A DNA stretch of 14,339 nt from NCBI GenBank assembly GCA_964613235.1, contig CAZTGM010000047.1, positions 1 to 14,339 on the forward strand, in the 5' to 3' direction. A program made the translations under genes and the position numbers. Numbering within the stretch: the stretch's first letter is position 1; every line of letters begins with the position of its first letter. Origin of the DNA: J005 sp964613235 (GTDB lineage Bacteria; Pseudomonadota; Zetaproteobacteria; Mariprofundales; Mariprofundaceae). Under the pieces are notes generated by a model. It did no database searches and was not told the DNA's origin. It saw only the letters and a list, made by a program, of their open reading frames with translations. Positions 7,443-14,339 of this stretch are shown here, one piece after another.

Positions 7443-7957
7443 ACCGAACGCAGGTGATTTTCGATACAGCTGCCGTGAACGTCGCACTGAATCGCATGGC
7501 GGCACTGATGCGTCAGGACGAGGTGTGGCTCATCGGTATTCAGCGCGGCGGCGCGCATGTGGCCGATGCCCTGCAGCAGCGACTGGAGAAGCAGGGGGGT
7601 ACGGTGCATCGCGGCAATCTGGATATCAGCTTTTATCGTGACGATCTGGATACCGTTGGTCCCAATCCCGAAATCCGGCCAACACGACTGCCGTTTGATG
7701 TGTCGGAAAAAACGATCTGGCTGGTCGATGATGTGCTCTATACCGGTCGCACGATACGCGCTGCCCTTGGCGAGATTTTCGATTACGGCCGACCTGCCTC
7801 CGTGCGCCTGGCCGTGCTGGTGGATCGCGGTGGCCGCGAATTGCCTGTTGCGGCGGATATCACTGGCATGGTGCATGATTCTCCGGCAGGTTGCTCGGTC
7901 AAGCTGATGACCGAGGCGGATGGCTGGTATATTGTACAAAGGCGGGTCAAACCATGA
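7439..7957 (+). CDS. pyrR: PyrR, pyrimidine regulatory protein / uracil phosphoribosyltransferase homologue
   Basis: 172-residue phosphoribosyltransferase-fold protein. The PRPP loop is intact in IWLVDDVLYTGRTIRAAL (93-110). LIGIQRGGAHVADAL (31-45) and LDISFYRDDLD (61-71) are typical of PyrR. The late motif reads LVDRGGRELPVAAD (127-140), where many PyrR proteins have LVDRGHRELP, so the histidine is replaced. In Bacillus, PyrR binds pyr leader RNA and attenuates transcription; in some proteobacteria the homologue has lost one or both activities. The gene overlaps ruvX upstream and pyrB downstream by ATGA, so no leader RNA separates it from either. Whether this protein regulates or salvages uracil cannot be decided from the sequence. 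Confidence 0.94.
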   Translation: MNRTQVIFDTAAVNVALNRMAALMRQDEVWLIGIQRGGAHVADALQQRLEKQGGTVHRGNLDISFYRDDLDTVGPNPEIRPTRLPFDVSEKTIWLVDDVLYTGRTIRAALGEIFDYGRPASVRLAVLVDRGGRELPVAADITGMVHDSPAGCSVKLMTEADGWYIVQRRVKP

Positions 7958-8895
7958 AACCGTTGCAACACCTGTTCGGCATTGCTCAGCTCGATGCAGA
8001 GCAGATGCATTATCTGCTCAGGCTCAGTACTTCATTTATCGATCTTTCCCGCCGTCCGATTCGCAAAGCGCCGACGCTGCGCGGCAAGACGATCATCAAT
8101 CTGTTTTTCGAGAATTCGACGCGCACGCGCACGAGCTTTGAGATTGCAGGCAAACGCCTGTCGGCGGATGTTATCAACATCTCTGCCTCGACAAGCGCCA
8201 CCCAAAAGGGTGAATCATTGCTGGATACCGGCCAGACGCTGGCGGCCATGCAGCCGCATGTACTGGTGATCCGTCATTCCATTGCCGGCTGTTGTGAGTT
8301 TCTGGCACAATATCTGGACAATACGGCCATCGTCAATGCCGGTGACGGTTCACACGAACACCCGACACAGGTACTCACCGATTTGCTGACGTTGCAGGAA
8401 TCCGGTGGCTTTGAAGGCAAAACGATCACCATGGTGGGCGATATCGCACATTCGCGCGTGGCCCGTTCACATCTGCTGGCCGCACGCCTGATGGGTTATC
8501 GTCTGCGTCTGGTTGCGCCGAAGACATTATTGCCGGCGGAAGTGGAGCGTTATGGTTGTGAAGTGTTCCATGATTTCGATGCCGCTATTCCCGGTTCGGA
8601 TGTATTATATATGCTGCGGGTGCAAAACGAGCGTCTGACATCCAGTTGCTGTTTTCCCTCCATCCGCGAATACCATGAGGCCTATGGCCTGAACCGGCAG
8701 CGTCTGGCGGCAGCCGGCGAGGATTGTCTGGTCATGCATCCGGGGCCGATGAACCGCGGCGTGGAAATCGCCTCGGATGTGGCCGATTCCATGCATGCGC
8801 GCATTCTCGATCAGGTAGAGCATGGCGTGGCCGTGCGCATGGCCGTGCTGACGGCATTATGCGGTGCGCAACCGGAAGGGGAGCAGGAAACATGA
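7954..8895 (+). CDS. pyrB: Aspartate carbamoyltransferase catalytic subunit
   Basis: Second step of UMP synthesis: carbamoyl phosphate plus L-aspartate to carbamoyl aspartate. The protein is 313 residues. The carbamoyl phosphate-binding FENSTRTRTSFE (52-63) is intact, as are the 80s loop with K85 (SATQKGESLLDTG, 81-93), HEHPTQVLTDLLTL (134-147) and MHPGPMNRGVEI (261-272). The start is the ATG inside the ATGA overlap with pyrR; the stop forms another ATGA with pyrC. No pyrI regulatory subunit follows. In organisms with this gene order ATCase often assembles with a dihydroorotase-like chain, which fits the direct coupling to pyrC, but assembly here is inferred. Confidence 0.97.
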   Translation: MKPLQHLFGIAQLDAEQMHYLLRLSTSFIDLSRRPIRKAPTLRGKTIINLFFENSTRTRTSFEIAGKRLSADVINISASTSATQKGESLLDTGQTLAAMQPHVLVIRHSIAGCCEFLAQYLDNTAIVNAGDGSHEHPTQVLTDLLTLQESGGFEGKTITMVGDIAHSRVARSHLLAARLMGYRLRLVAPKTLLPAEVERYGCEVFHDFDAAIPGSDVLYMLRVQNERLTSSCCFPSIREYHEAYGLNRQRLAAAGEDCLVMHPGPMNRGVEIASDVADSMHARILDQVEHGVAVRMAVLTALCGAQPEGEQET

Positions 8896-10184
8896 ACAGG
8901 CTGGTGTTACGTAACGGACATGTCATCGACCCGGCCAACGGGTGCGATAACACCTGCGATGTGCTGATTGAAGACGGACGTATTGCCGCCATTGGTGCGG
9001 GCCTGACCGGTGGCGCAGATGTGCAGGAGATGGATGTCAGCGGCATGATCGTATGCCCGGGGCTCATCGATATGCATGTGCATCTGCGCGAGCCGGGTCA
9101 GGAATGGAAAGAGGATATCGAATCGGCTTCGCGTGCGGCCGTGGCTGGTGGCGTAACCCATATGTGTTGTATGCCCAATACGCAGCCGACGCTGGATCAT
9201 GCCGGCGTCATTACGCAGGTCATCATACGTGCCCGGCAGGTGGGCCTGTGCGATGTGCACCCGATCGGTGCGGTCAGCCGCAATCTGGCGGGCAAGGAAC
9301 TGACCGAAATGCGCGAACTGGTGCGCGCCGGCGCCGTGGCCTTTTCCGATGATGGCATGCCGATCTGGCATGCGGGCGTTATGCGTAAGGCGCTGGAATA
9401 TGCTTCCAGCTTCGACTTTCTGGTTATTCAGCATGCCGAAGACAAGCAACTGACCGATGGCGGCTGTATCAACGAAGGCTGGATGTCCACACAGCTCGGC
9501 GTGGAAGGTATGCCGGCCGAGGGTGAGGATGCGATGATTGCGCGGGATATCATGCTCACGCGTCGTACTGGCGGTCGCTATCATGTGGCACATATTTCCA
9601 CGCAGGGCGCTGTGGCCCTGGTGCGTGAAGCGCAACAGGAAGGTCTGCAGGTGACGGCTGAAGCCGCGCCACATCATTTTGCACTGACGGAAGAAGAGGT
9701 CATGGCCTACAATGCCGATGCCAAGATGAGCCCGCCGCTGCGCACCGAGGGGGACCGGCAGGCCGTGGTCGAAGGGCTGCGTGACGGCACGATCAGCGTT
9801 ATCGCTACCGATCATGCCCCCCACCATATCGACGACAAGCGCTGCGGCCTGTCCTGCGCGGCATTCGGCATTGTCGGTCTGGAAACGATGTTGCCGGTGT
9901 CACTGGAACTCGTGCGCGATGGTGTGTTGTCGATGTCCGAACTCATCGCCAAGATGACGCTCAATCCCGCGCGCCTGCTGAATCTGGATGCCGGCACGCT
10001 GAATATCGGTGCAGTGGCGGATCTTTGCATCTTCGATGCATCGGAGCGCTGGGTGCTGGATCGCGACAAGCTGTTTTCCAAATCGACGAATACGCCCTGG
10101 CACGGCAAGGAACTGACCGGCCGGGTGAAATACACCGTGAAAAACGGCCGGCTGGTTTATCAGCGGGGAGATATTCTTGGCTGA
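8892..10184 (+). CDS. pyrC: Class I dihydroorotase
   Basis: Third step of UMP synthesis: reversible cyclisation of carbamoyl aspartate to dihydroorotate. The protein is 430 residues of the longer amidohydrolase type. The metal and catalytic residues appear complete: HVHLREPG (H62, H64), FSDDG (D153), QHAED (H181), VAHIST (H234) and ATDHAPHH (D307). MPNTQPT (94-100) and EAAPHHF (257-263) are also present. This differs from the inactive PyrC' (PyrX) of Pseudomonas, which lies in the same position after pyrB but has lost metal ligands. Here the enzyme should be active and might also support ATCase assembly. It overlaps pyrB by ATGA and pyrK by 8 bases. Confidence 0.96.
   Translation: MNRLVLRNGHVIDPANGCDNTCDVLIEDGRIAAIGAGLTGGADVQEMDVSGMIVCPGLIDMHVHLREPGQEWKEDIESASRAAVAGGVTHMCCMPNTQPTLDHAGVITQVIIRARQVGLCDVHPIGAVSRNLAGKELTEMRELVRAGAVAFSDDGMPIWHAGVMRKALEYASSFDFLVIQHAEDKQLTDGGCINEGWMSTQLGVEGMPAEGEDAMIARDIMLTRRTGGRYHVAHISTQGAVALVREAQQEGLQVTAEAAPHHFALTEEEVMAYNADAKMSPPLRTEGDRQAVVEGLRDGTISVIATDHAPHHIDDKRCGLSCAAFGIVGLETMLPVSLELVRDGVLSMSELIAKMTLNPARLLNLDAGTLNIGAVADLCIFDASERWVLDRDKLFSKSTNTPWHGKELTGRVKYTVKNGRLVYQRGDILG
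10165..10170 (+). promoter_or_regulatory. Ribosome binding site fixing the pyrK TTG start
   Basis: GGGGAG lies inside the end of pyrC, 6 bases before the TTG at 10177. It supports a TTG start that overlaps pyrC by 8 bases. No ATG occurs near the front of the frame. Confidence 0.7.
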
Positions 10185-11049
10185 TACATTACGTAACCGC
10201 ATTTTTGAAGAGCAGGCGAAGATTCTGGTTCATGTGGAGCATCCGGGTGACCAGTGGGTCATGCGCCTGCATGCGCCGAAGATTGCTGCTCATGCCGAGC
10301 CCGGCCAGTTCGTGCATTTGCGCGTGTCCGCCGAGCGCCCTTTGCGCCGGCCGATTTCGATCATGCTGGTCGATGGCGACAAGGGTACGATCGATTTGTT
10401 GTACAAGGTCGTTGGTGAAGGCACCGGCCTGCTGGCGCAACGAAAAAACGGTGAGACACTGGCTGTCATGGGGCCGATTGGCGTACCGTTTGATTTATCC
10501 GATGCAACCCGTCGTTATGTACTGATTGGTGGCGGTGTCGGTATCCCGCCGATGATTTTCGTTGCTGATCGCCTGCAGAACAAGGCTGATGTCGTGCTGT
10601 TTGCCGGTTCCGAGGTCGAGTTCCCGTTTGCCTTGCAGCCAGCGCAGGATCTGTTGCCCGGCATCGGCGGCAATACGATCCTGACCATCCGCTCGCTGGC
10701 CGAGCGCGGCATTGCCTGCCGCCTGGCTTCCAATGCCGGGCTGTATGGCTGCTATGAAGGCCATGTGCCGGATCTTGCGCGGCATTATCTGCAGGCTTTG
10801 TCTGCAGAGGAACGGCAGCGTTGTGTATTGCTTTCCTGTGGGCCGCATCCGATGTTGCATGCTGTCGCACGACTGGGGCGAGAGCTGGATATACCGGCCT
10901 GGCTCAGCCTGGAAGAACATATGGCCTGTGCTATTGGCGGTTGTGCCGGCTGTGTCGTCAAGACGCTGGAGGATGGGCAGGAGCACTATCGCCGTGTCTG
11001 CGTGGATGGCCCTGTATTCCCTGCCGATATACTTCCGGAGTTCGCATAA
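10177..11049 (+). CDS. pyrK: PyrK-like dihydroorotate dehydrogenase electron transfer subunit
   Basis: 290-residue iron-sulfur flavoprotein. The FAD domain has AEPGQFVHLRV (40-50) and RRPISI (57-62), followed by the NAD-binding IGGGVGIPP (117-125). A C-terminal [2Fe-2S] site has four cysteines spaced C-x4-C-x2-C-x15-C (C251, C256, C259, C275), ending in VCVDGPVF (274-281), the PyrK signature. In class 1B dihydroorotate dehydrogenases PyrK passes electrons from the FMN subunit PyrD to NAD. pyrD is not in this window. The TTG start is supported by GGGGAG. The overlap with pyrC and its position as last gene of the pyr run argue for a pyrimidine role. Another flavin reductase of the same superfamily (for example a sulfhydrogenase gamma type) is a less likely reading. 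Confidence 0.87.
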   Translation: MADTLRNRIFEEQAKILVHVEHPGDQWVMRLHAPKIAAHAEPGQFVHLRVSAERPLRRPISIMLVDGDKGTIDLLYKVVGEGTGLLAQRKNGETLAVMGPIGVPFDLSDATRRYVLIGGGVGIPPMIFVADRLQNKADVVLFAGSEVEFPFALQPAQDLLPGIGGNTILTIRSLAERGIACRLASNAGLYGCYEGHVPDLARHYLQALSAEERQRCVLLSCGPHPMLHAVARLGRELDIPAWLSLEEHMACAIGGCAGCVVKTLEDGQEHYRRVCVDGPVFPADILPEFA

Positions 11050-11102
11050 CACACTGAATTCGTTGGCAGGAAAGTGTTTCCATGCCATGCTGCCGCGCCA
11101 TA

Positions 11103-11109
11103 AGAGGAG
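11103..11109 (+). promoter_or_regulatory. Ribosome binding site deciding the hemC start
   Basis: AGAGGAG ends directly against the ATG at 11110, which leaves no spacing for that codon. The GTG at 11116 is 6 bases away, ideal spacing, so GTG is the more likely start. Confidence 0.75.
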
Positions 11110-11115
11110 ATGCCT

Positions 11116-12045
11116 GTGACTCATATTCGAATTGCTACCCGACGTTCGCCACTTGCCCTGTGGCAGGCTGAGTATGTCGCCCGTGAATTAAGCCGGCTGG
11201 ATTCGTCGGTAACGACGGAACTGGTCAAGATTGTGACCCGTGGTGATAAGATTCTCGATGTGCCGTTAGCCAAAGTGGGAGGCAAGGGGCTGTTCACCAA
11301 GGAAATCGACGAGGCGCTGCTGGACGGGCGTGCCGATATCGCCGTGCATTCGATGAAAGATGTGCCGACGCAGTTGCCGGCAGGTACGGGCATTCGCGCG
11401 CATCCGAAACGCGAAGACCCGCGTGATGCGATTGCGACGATTACCGGTGGGGGATTAGATAGCCTGCCGGAGGGCGCGCGTATCGGCACCTCCAGCTTGC
11501 GTCGCATCGCCCAGCTGAAACAGCGTTATCCTTCCTTCGAGTTCGTATCTATTCGCGGCAATATTCAGACGCGATTATCCAAACTCGGCAATGAAGTCGA
11601 TGCCGTCATCCTGGCCGCAGCCGGCGTGCGGCGCATGGGCATGGATGGAGAGATGCATCAGTTTATCGACACTGACATCCTGCTGCCGGCCGTGGCGCAG
11701 GGCACGCTGGGCATCCAGACACGTGATGACGATGATGCGATCAATGCGCTGGTTGATTGTCTGAATGATGCGGATACCGTGCTGCGCACGCGCGCTGAGC
11801 GTGCGTTTCTGGCGCGGCTGGAAGGCGGCTGCCAGGTGCCGATCGCTGCTTTTGCCACGCTGGCGAATGGGCAACTGCATTTGCAGGGGCTGGTGGGTGA
11901 AGTGGATGGCTCGAAGCTCATTCAGCGTCAGATCAGTGGTGATGTGGCTGAGGCTGCACAGCTGGGCATTGCGCTGGCCGATGAGATTCTGGAGGCCGGT
12001 GGCCGCGCCATTCTGGAAGCGTTGTATGCGCAGGGCATCAAATAA
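11116..12045 (+). CDS. hemC: Hydroxymethylbilane synthase (porphobilinogen deaminase)
   Basis: Joins four porphobilinogen molecules into hydroxymethylbilane in tetrapyrrole (heme, siroheme, cobalamin) synthesis. The protein is 309 residues from the GTG start, beginning MTHIRIATRRSPLALWQ. Substrate and cofactor contacts are visible: TRGDKILD (41-48), the catalytic aspartate in AVHSMKDVPT (D82), GTSSLRR (124-130), RGNIQTRL (147-154) and the dipyrromethane-bearing cysteine in LEGGCQVPIAAF (C239). The segment AQGTLGIQTRDDD (194-206) differs slightly from the usual GQGALGIECR. It follows pyrK after 66 bases that hold no evident terminator, so co-transcription is possible. The usual partner hemD does not follow; a hairpin and a peptidase gene do. 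Confidence 0.97.
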   Translation: MTHIRIATRRSPLALWQAEYVARELSRLDSSVTTELVKIVTRGDKILDVPLAKVGGKGLFTKEIDEALLDGRADIAVHSMKDVPTQLPAGTGIRAHPKREDPRDAIATITGGGLDSLPEGARIGTSSLRRIAQLKQRYPSFEFVSIRGNIQTRLSKLGNEVDAVILAAAGVRRMGMDGEMHQFIDTDILLPAVAQGTLGIQTRDDDDAINALVDCLNDADTVLRTRAERAFLARLEGGCQVPIAAFATLANGQLHLQGLVGEVDGSKLIQRQISGDVAEAAQLGIALADEILEAGGRAILEALYAQGIK

Positions 12046-12094
12046 CCTGCTTTTTGTGCGCCATGTCACGGAGTCGTCATATTTATCGTCTAGA

Positions 12095-12104
12095 CTGGCG
12101 CCAG
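12095..12104. other. 10-bp perfect DNA palindrome
   Basis: CTGGCGCCAG is its own reverse complement and lies between hemC and the long hairpin. It has no family assignment. It could be an operator half-structure or chance. Confidence 0.3.
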
Positions 12105-12120
12105 CAGCAGTAGAAACAAG

Positions 12121-12160
12121 CAACTTCAAAGGCGGAACGCAAGTTCCGCCTTTGAAGTTG
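12121..12160. terminator. Perfect 18-bp hairpin with GCAA tetraloop after hemC
   Basis: The left arm (12121-12138, CAACTTCAAAGGCGGAAC) is the exact reverse complement of the right arm (12143-12160). The loop is GCAA, a GNRA tetraloop closed by C-G. It lies 75 bases after the hemC stop and 50 before the peptidase start. Its core GGCGGAAC/GTTCCGCC is followed by TTTGAAGTT rather than a clean T tract, so it is a marginal intrinsic terminator. The A/T-rich outer stem could let it work in either direction. It could instead protect the hemC mRNA 3' end. Confidence 0.6.
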
Positions 12161-12210
12161 GCAGCGATGATAGCTTGTCATTTTGCAGGCATCTGGCCAG
12201 CGTTCCGCGC

Positions 12211-14262
12211 ATGAACGAACAGCCGCATGATAACCCCTTACTGAATACCGCACCCAATACCCTGCCCGCTTTTGATCACATCAGGCCGGACCATGTGTTG
12301 CCGGCATTAAAGGTCGTGCTGGATGAAGCACGCGCGCAGGTGGAAGCGTTGTGCGCCGTTGATGCACCGGACTGGACATTGCTGATGCAACCTCTGGCGG
12401 CCATGGAAGAGCGTATCAGTCGCGTCTGGGGCCCGGTGGTGCATTTGAACGCCGTGTGTGATTCCGACGCATTGCGGCCAGTCTATCAGCAGGGTGTCGC
12501 GCTGATGAGCGAATGGCAGAGCGAACTGGCGCAGAATCGGCAACTGTTCGCGGCTATTCGTGCGCTGGCCGACAGTGACGCGTTTGCAGAACTGAATACG
12601 CAACAGCAGCAGGTGGTGACGCATATGCTGCGCGATTTCCGCTTGGCCGGTGCCGAACTGGAAGAGCCGGCACGTTCCCGTTTCCGCGATATTCAGATGC
12701 GCCTCAGCGATCTGGGTACAATGTTTGAGCAGCATGTACTGGATGCCACACGTGCGTTTGAATTGCATTTGACTTCGGAGCGGGATATTCAGGGTCTGCC
12801 GCCCTCCGTGGTTGCTGCAGCCAGGCAGCGCGCGAAGGACAGTGGCAGGGATGGCTGGCTGTTTACGCTGGATGCACCCTCCTATATTCCGTTCATGCAG
12901 TATGCCGAGCAGAGGGCATTGCGTGAAACGATGTATCGCGCCTATGTCACGCGTGCCAGCGAGGGCGAACTGGATAACGGGCCGGTCATTAACGAAATTC
13001 TGGCCTTGCGTCAGGAGGCAGCCGAACTGCTGGGCTTCCCGTATTATGCTGCATGGTCGCTGGCTACGAAAATGGCTGAAAACGTGTCGCAGGTAACCGA
13101 TTTTCTGCATGAGTTGGCAGTGAAAAGCCGGCCTTTTGCCGAGCGGGATCTGGCGGAACTGCAGCGCTTTGCGGCCGCGGAACTCGGCCTGGACGAGCTT
13201 GAGGCCTGGGATATCGCCTATGCCTCGGAGAAGCTGCGCCAGCATACCTATGCGGTGTCGCAGGAAGAACTGAAACCCTATTTCCCTGAACATCATGTGC
13301 TGGCAGGCATGTTTGCACTGGTAGAGCGACTGTATGGCATTACCATCCGCGAGCAACAGGATGCGCCGCGCTGGCATGAAGACGTGCGTTTTTTCCGTGT
13401 CTATCGCGATGAGCAGCCGGTTGCTGGTTTCTATTTCGATCCCTATGCAAGAGCGCACAAGCGCGGCGGCGCCTGGATGGACGAATGTCTGATCCGCTGG
13501 CGCACGCCAGCCGGCGCATTGCAGTTGCCGGTAGCTTATCTGGTCTGCAATTTCGATGCACCCGTCGGTGATCAGCCGGCTTTGTGGACGCATGATGAAG
13601 TGACGACGCTGTTTCACGAGTTCGGCCATGGCCTGCATCATATGCTGACGGAGATGGATGAGCTGGATGTATCCGGCATTCGCGGTGTGCCTTGGGATGC
13701 GGTGGAATTGCCTAGCCAGTTCATGGAAAACTTCTGCTGGCAGAAAGATGCCGTGCAGATGTTTGCCCGCCATGTGGATACGGGCGAGATGATTCCCGAT
13801 GCCCTGTTTGCGCGTATGCTGGCGGCCAAAAACTTCCAGTCGGCATTGCAGATGCTGCGCCAGATCGAGTTTGCGCTGTTTGATATGCGCCTGCATGCCG
13901 GCTTTGATATGACGCAGCAAAGCGTGCAGGCATTGCTGGATGAGGTGCGCCACGAGGTGGCGGTGGTTCAGCCGCCGGCATTCAATCGCTTTCAGAACAG
14001 CTTTTCACATATCTTTGCTGGCGGCTATGCGGCCGGTTATTTCTCCTACAAATGGGCCGAAGTGTTGTCGGCGGATGTCTTCGCCGCCTTTGAGGAAGAA
14101 GGCATTCTCAACCGCGATACGGCCGAGCGTTTTCGTCGCTGCATCCTGTCGGTCGGCGGCAGCCGCGACATCATGCAGGCCTTTATCGCATTCCGTGGGC
14201 GCACACCGAGTGTTGAGCCCTTATTGCGTCATTCGGGCCTGCTGGAAGAGAGCAGCGCCTGA
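12211..14262 (+). CDS. prlC: Oligopeptidase A (M3 family zinc metallopeptidase)
   Basis: Cytoplasmic thimet-type oligopeptidase that breaks down short peptides, including cleaved signal peptides. The protein is 683 residues, matching the usual 680. The mostly helical N-terminal part begins NPLLNTAPNTLPAFDHIRP. The zinc site is TTLFHEFGHGLHHML with H469, E470 and H473, and the third ligand E499 is in DAVELPSQFMENF. The late catalytic loop reads FAGGYAAGYFSYKW (602-615). The frame can be extended to a TTG at 12175, but residues before the ATG at 12211 have no family likeness. No strong Shine-Dalgarno precedes either start. It is complete and separated from hemC by the hairpin, so it probably forms its own transcript or depends on readthrough. 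Dcp is a related alternative, but the NPLL start and VELPSQF wording fit PrlC/OpdA better. Confidence 0.95.
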   Translation: MNEQPHDNPLLNTAPNTLPAFDHIRPDHVLPALKVVLDEARAQVEALCAVDAPDWTLLMQPLAAMEERISRVWGPVVHLNAVCDSDALRPVYQQGVALMSEWQSELAQNRQLFAAIRALADSDAFAELNTQQQQVVTHMLRDFRLAGAELEEPARSRFRDIQMRLSDLGTMFEQHVLDATRAFELHLTSERDIQGLPPSVVAAARQRAKDSGRDGWLFTLDAPSYIPFMQYAEQRALRETMYRAYVTRASEGELDNGPVINEILALRQEAAELLGFPYYAAWSLATKMAENVSQVTDFLHELAVKSRPFAERDLAELQRFAAAELGLDELEAWDIAYASEKLRQHTYAVSQEELKPYFPEHHVLAGMFALVERLYGITIREQQDAPRWHEDVRFFRVYRDEQPVAGFYFDPYARAHKRGGAWMDECLIRWRTPAGALQLPVAYLVCNFDAPVGDQPALWTHDEVTTLFHEFGHGLHHMLTEMDELDVSGIRGVPWDAVELPSQFMENFCWQKDAVQMFARHVDTGEMIPDALFARMLAAKNFQSALQMLRQIEFALFDMRLHAGFDMTQQSVQALLDEVRHEVAVVQPPAFNRFQNSFSHIFAGGYAAGYFSYKWAEVLSADVFAAFEEEGILNRDTAERFRRCILSVGGSRDIMQAFIAFRGRTPSVEPLLRHSGLLEESSA

Positions 14263-14339
14263 GCTGCATCTTTCTGCGTTGAGGTTGTGGGTGAATTTTG
14301 TTTCCATAATTCAAATCTATCCAGTAGGCTGATAAATAG

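Noticed and set aside
8907..9827. 306-codon minus-strand frame opposite pyrC
   Set aside because: Codon-register shadow of a fully conserved dihydroorotase.
8892..10184. Inactive PyrC' (PyrX) as in Pseudomonas
   Set aside because: All metal and catalytic positions (H62, H64, D153, H181, H234, D307) are present, so it reads as an active class I enzyme.
12307..13953. 548-codon open frame on the minus strand opposite the M3 peptidase gene
   Set aside because: It is in exact codon register with the sense gene, so its stops would need TTA, CTA or TCA in the sense frame, codons this gene avoids. The sense frame has the full catalytic motifs, while the antisense product is rich in His, Arg and Gln with no family likeness.
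14263..14339. CATAAT at 14305-14310 as a -10 box for a gene beyond the window
   Set aside because: No -35-like hexamer lies at 16-18 bases upstream. The AT-rich tail may be a promoter region, but nothing more can be supported.

Overview
The window is a gene-dense block of proteobacterial chromosome. The gene set (PurH, paired M16 peptidases followed by rsmD and coaD, PrmA, a ruvX-pyrR-pyrB-pyrC run, HemC, and an oligopeptidase A-type M3 peptidase) points to the Gammaproteobacteria or a near neighbour such as the Zetaproteobacteria or Acidithiobacillia. This placement is inferred from gene content and order, not from a phylogenetic marker. The sequence looks moderately GC-rich. Intergenic gaps are very short, and no transposase, phage gene, tRNA, rRNA or CRISPR array is visible.

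Layout. (1) Positions 14-1564, minus strand: complete purH. (2) Positions 1654-5370, plus strand: two secreted M16 peptidase-like proteins overlapping by ATGA, then rsmD (16S rRNA methyltransferase) and coaD (coenzyme A synthesis). (3) Positions 5376-6218, minus strand: prmA (L11 methyltransferase), converging on coaD with a 5-base gap. (4) Positions 6266-11049, plus strand: a tight run of a stand-alone FAD/NAD(P) reductase, ruvX, pyrR, pyrB, pyrC and a pyrK-like iron-sulfur flavoprotein. From ruvX to pyrK every junction overlaps. (5) Positions 11116-12045: hemC. It is followed by a perfect 18-bp hairpin with a GCAA loop, then by a complete M3 oligopeptidase gene (12211-14262). The last 77 bases are AT-richer and hold no recognisable gene.

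How the genes work together. purH completes IMP synthesis. pyrB and pyrC carry out the second and third steps of UMP synthesis, and the pyrK-like protein would deliver electrons for, or take them from, a dihydroorotate dehydrogenase whose catalytic subunit is not in the window. pyrR may sense or salvage pyrimidines. The two M16 proteins look like one split enzyme: the first carries the zinc motif and the second the Arg/Tyr substrate-binding pair.

Most of the window is housekeeping, and I do not see a clear new defence, mobile or biosynthetic system. The points most worth a second look are the reductase-ruvX-pyrRBC-pyrK cluster without pyrD, a PyrR that lacks room for a leader attenuator, two possible hairpins that would mask ribosome binding sites (purH and the reductase), the GNRA-capped hairpin after hemC, and a C8 tract inside rsmD.
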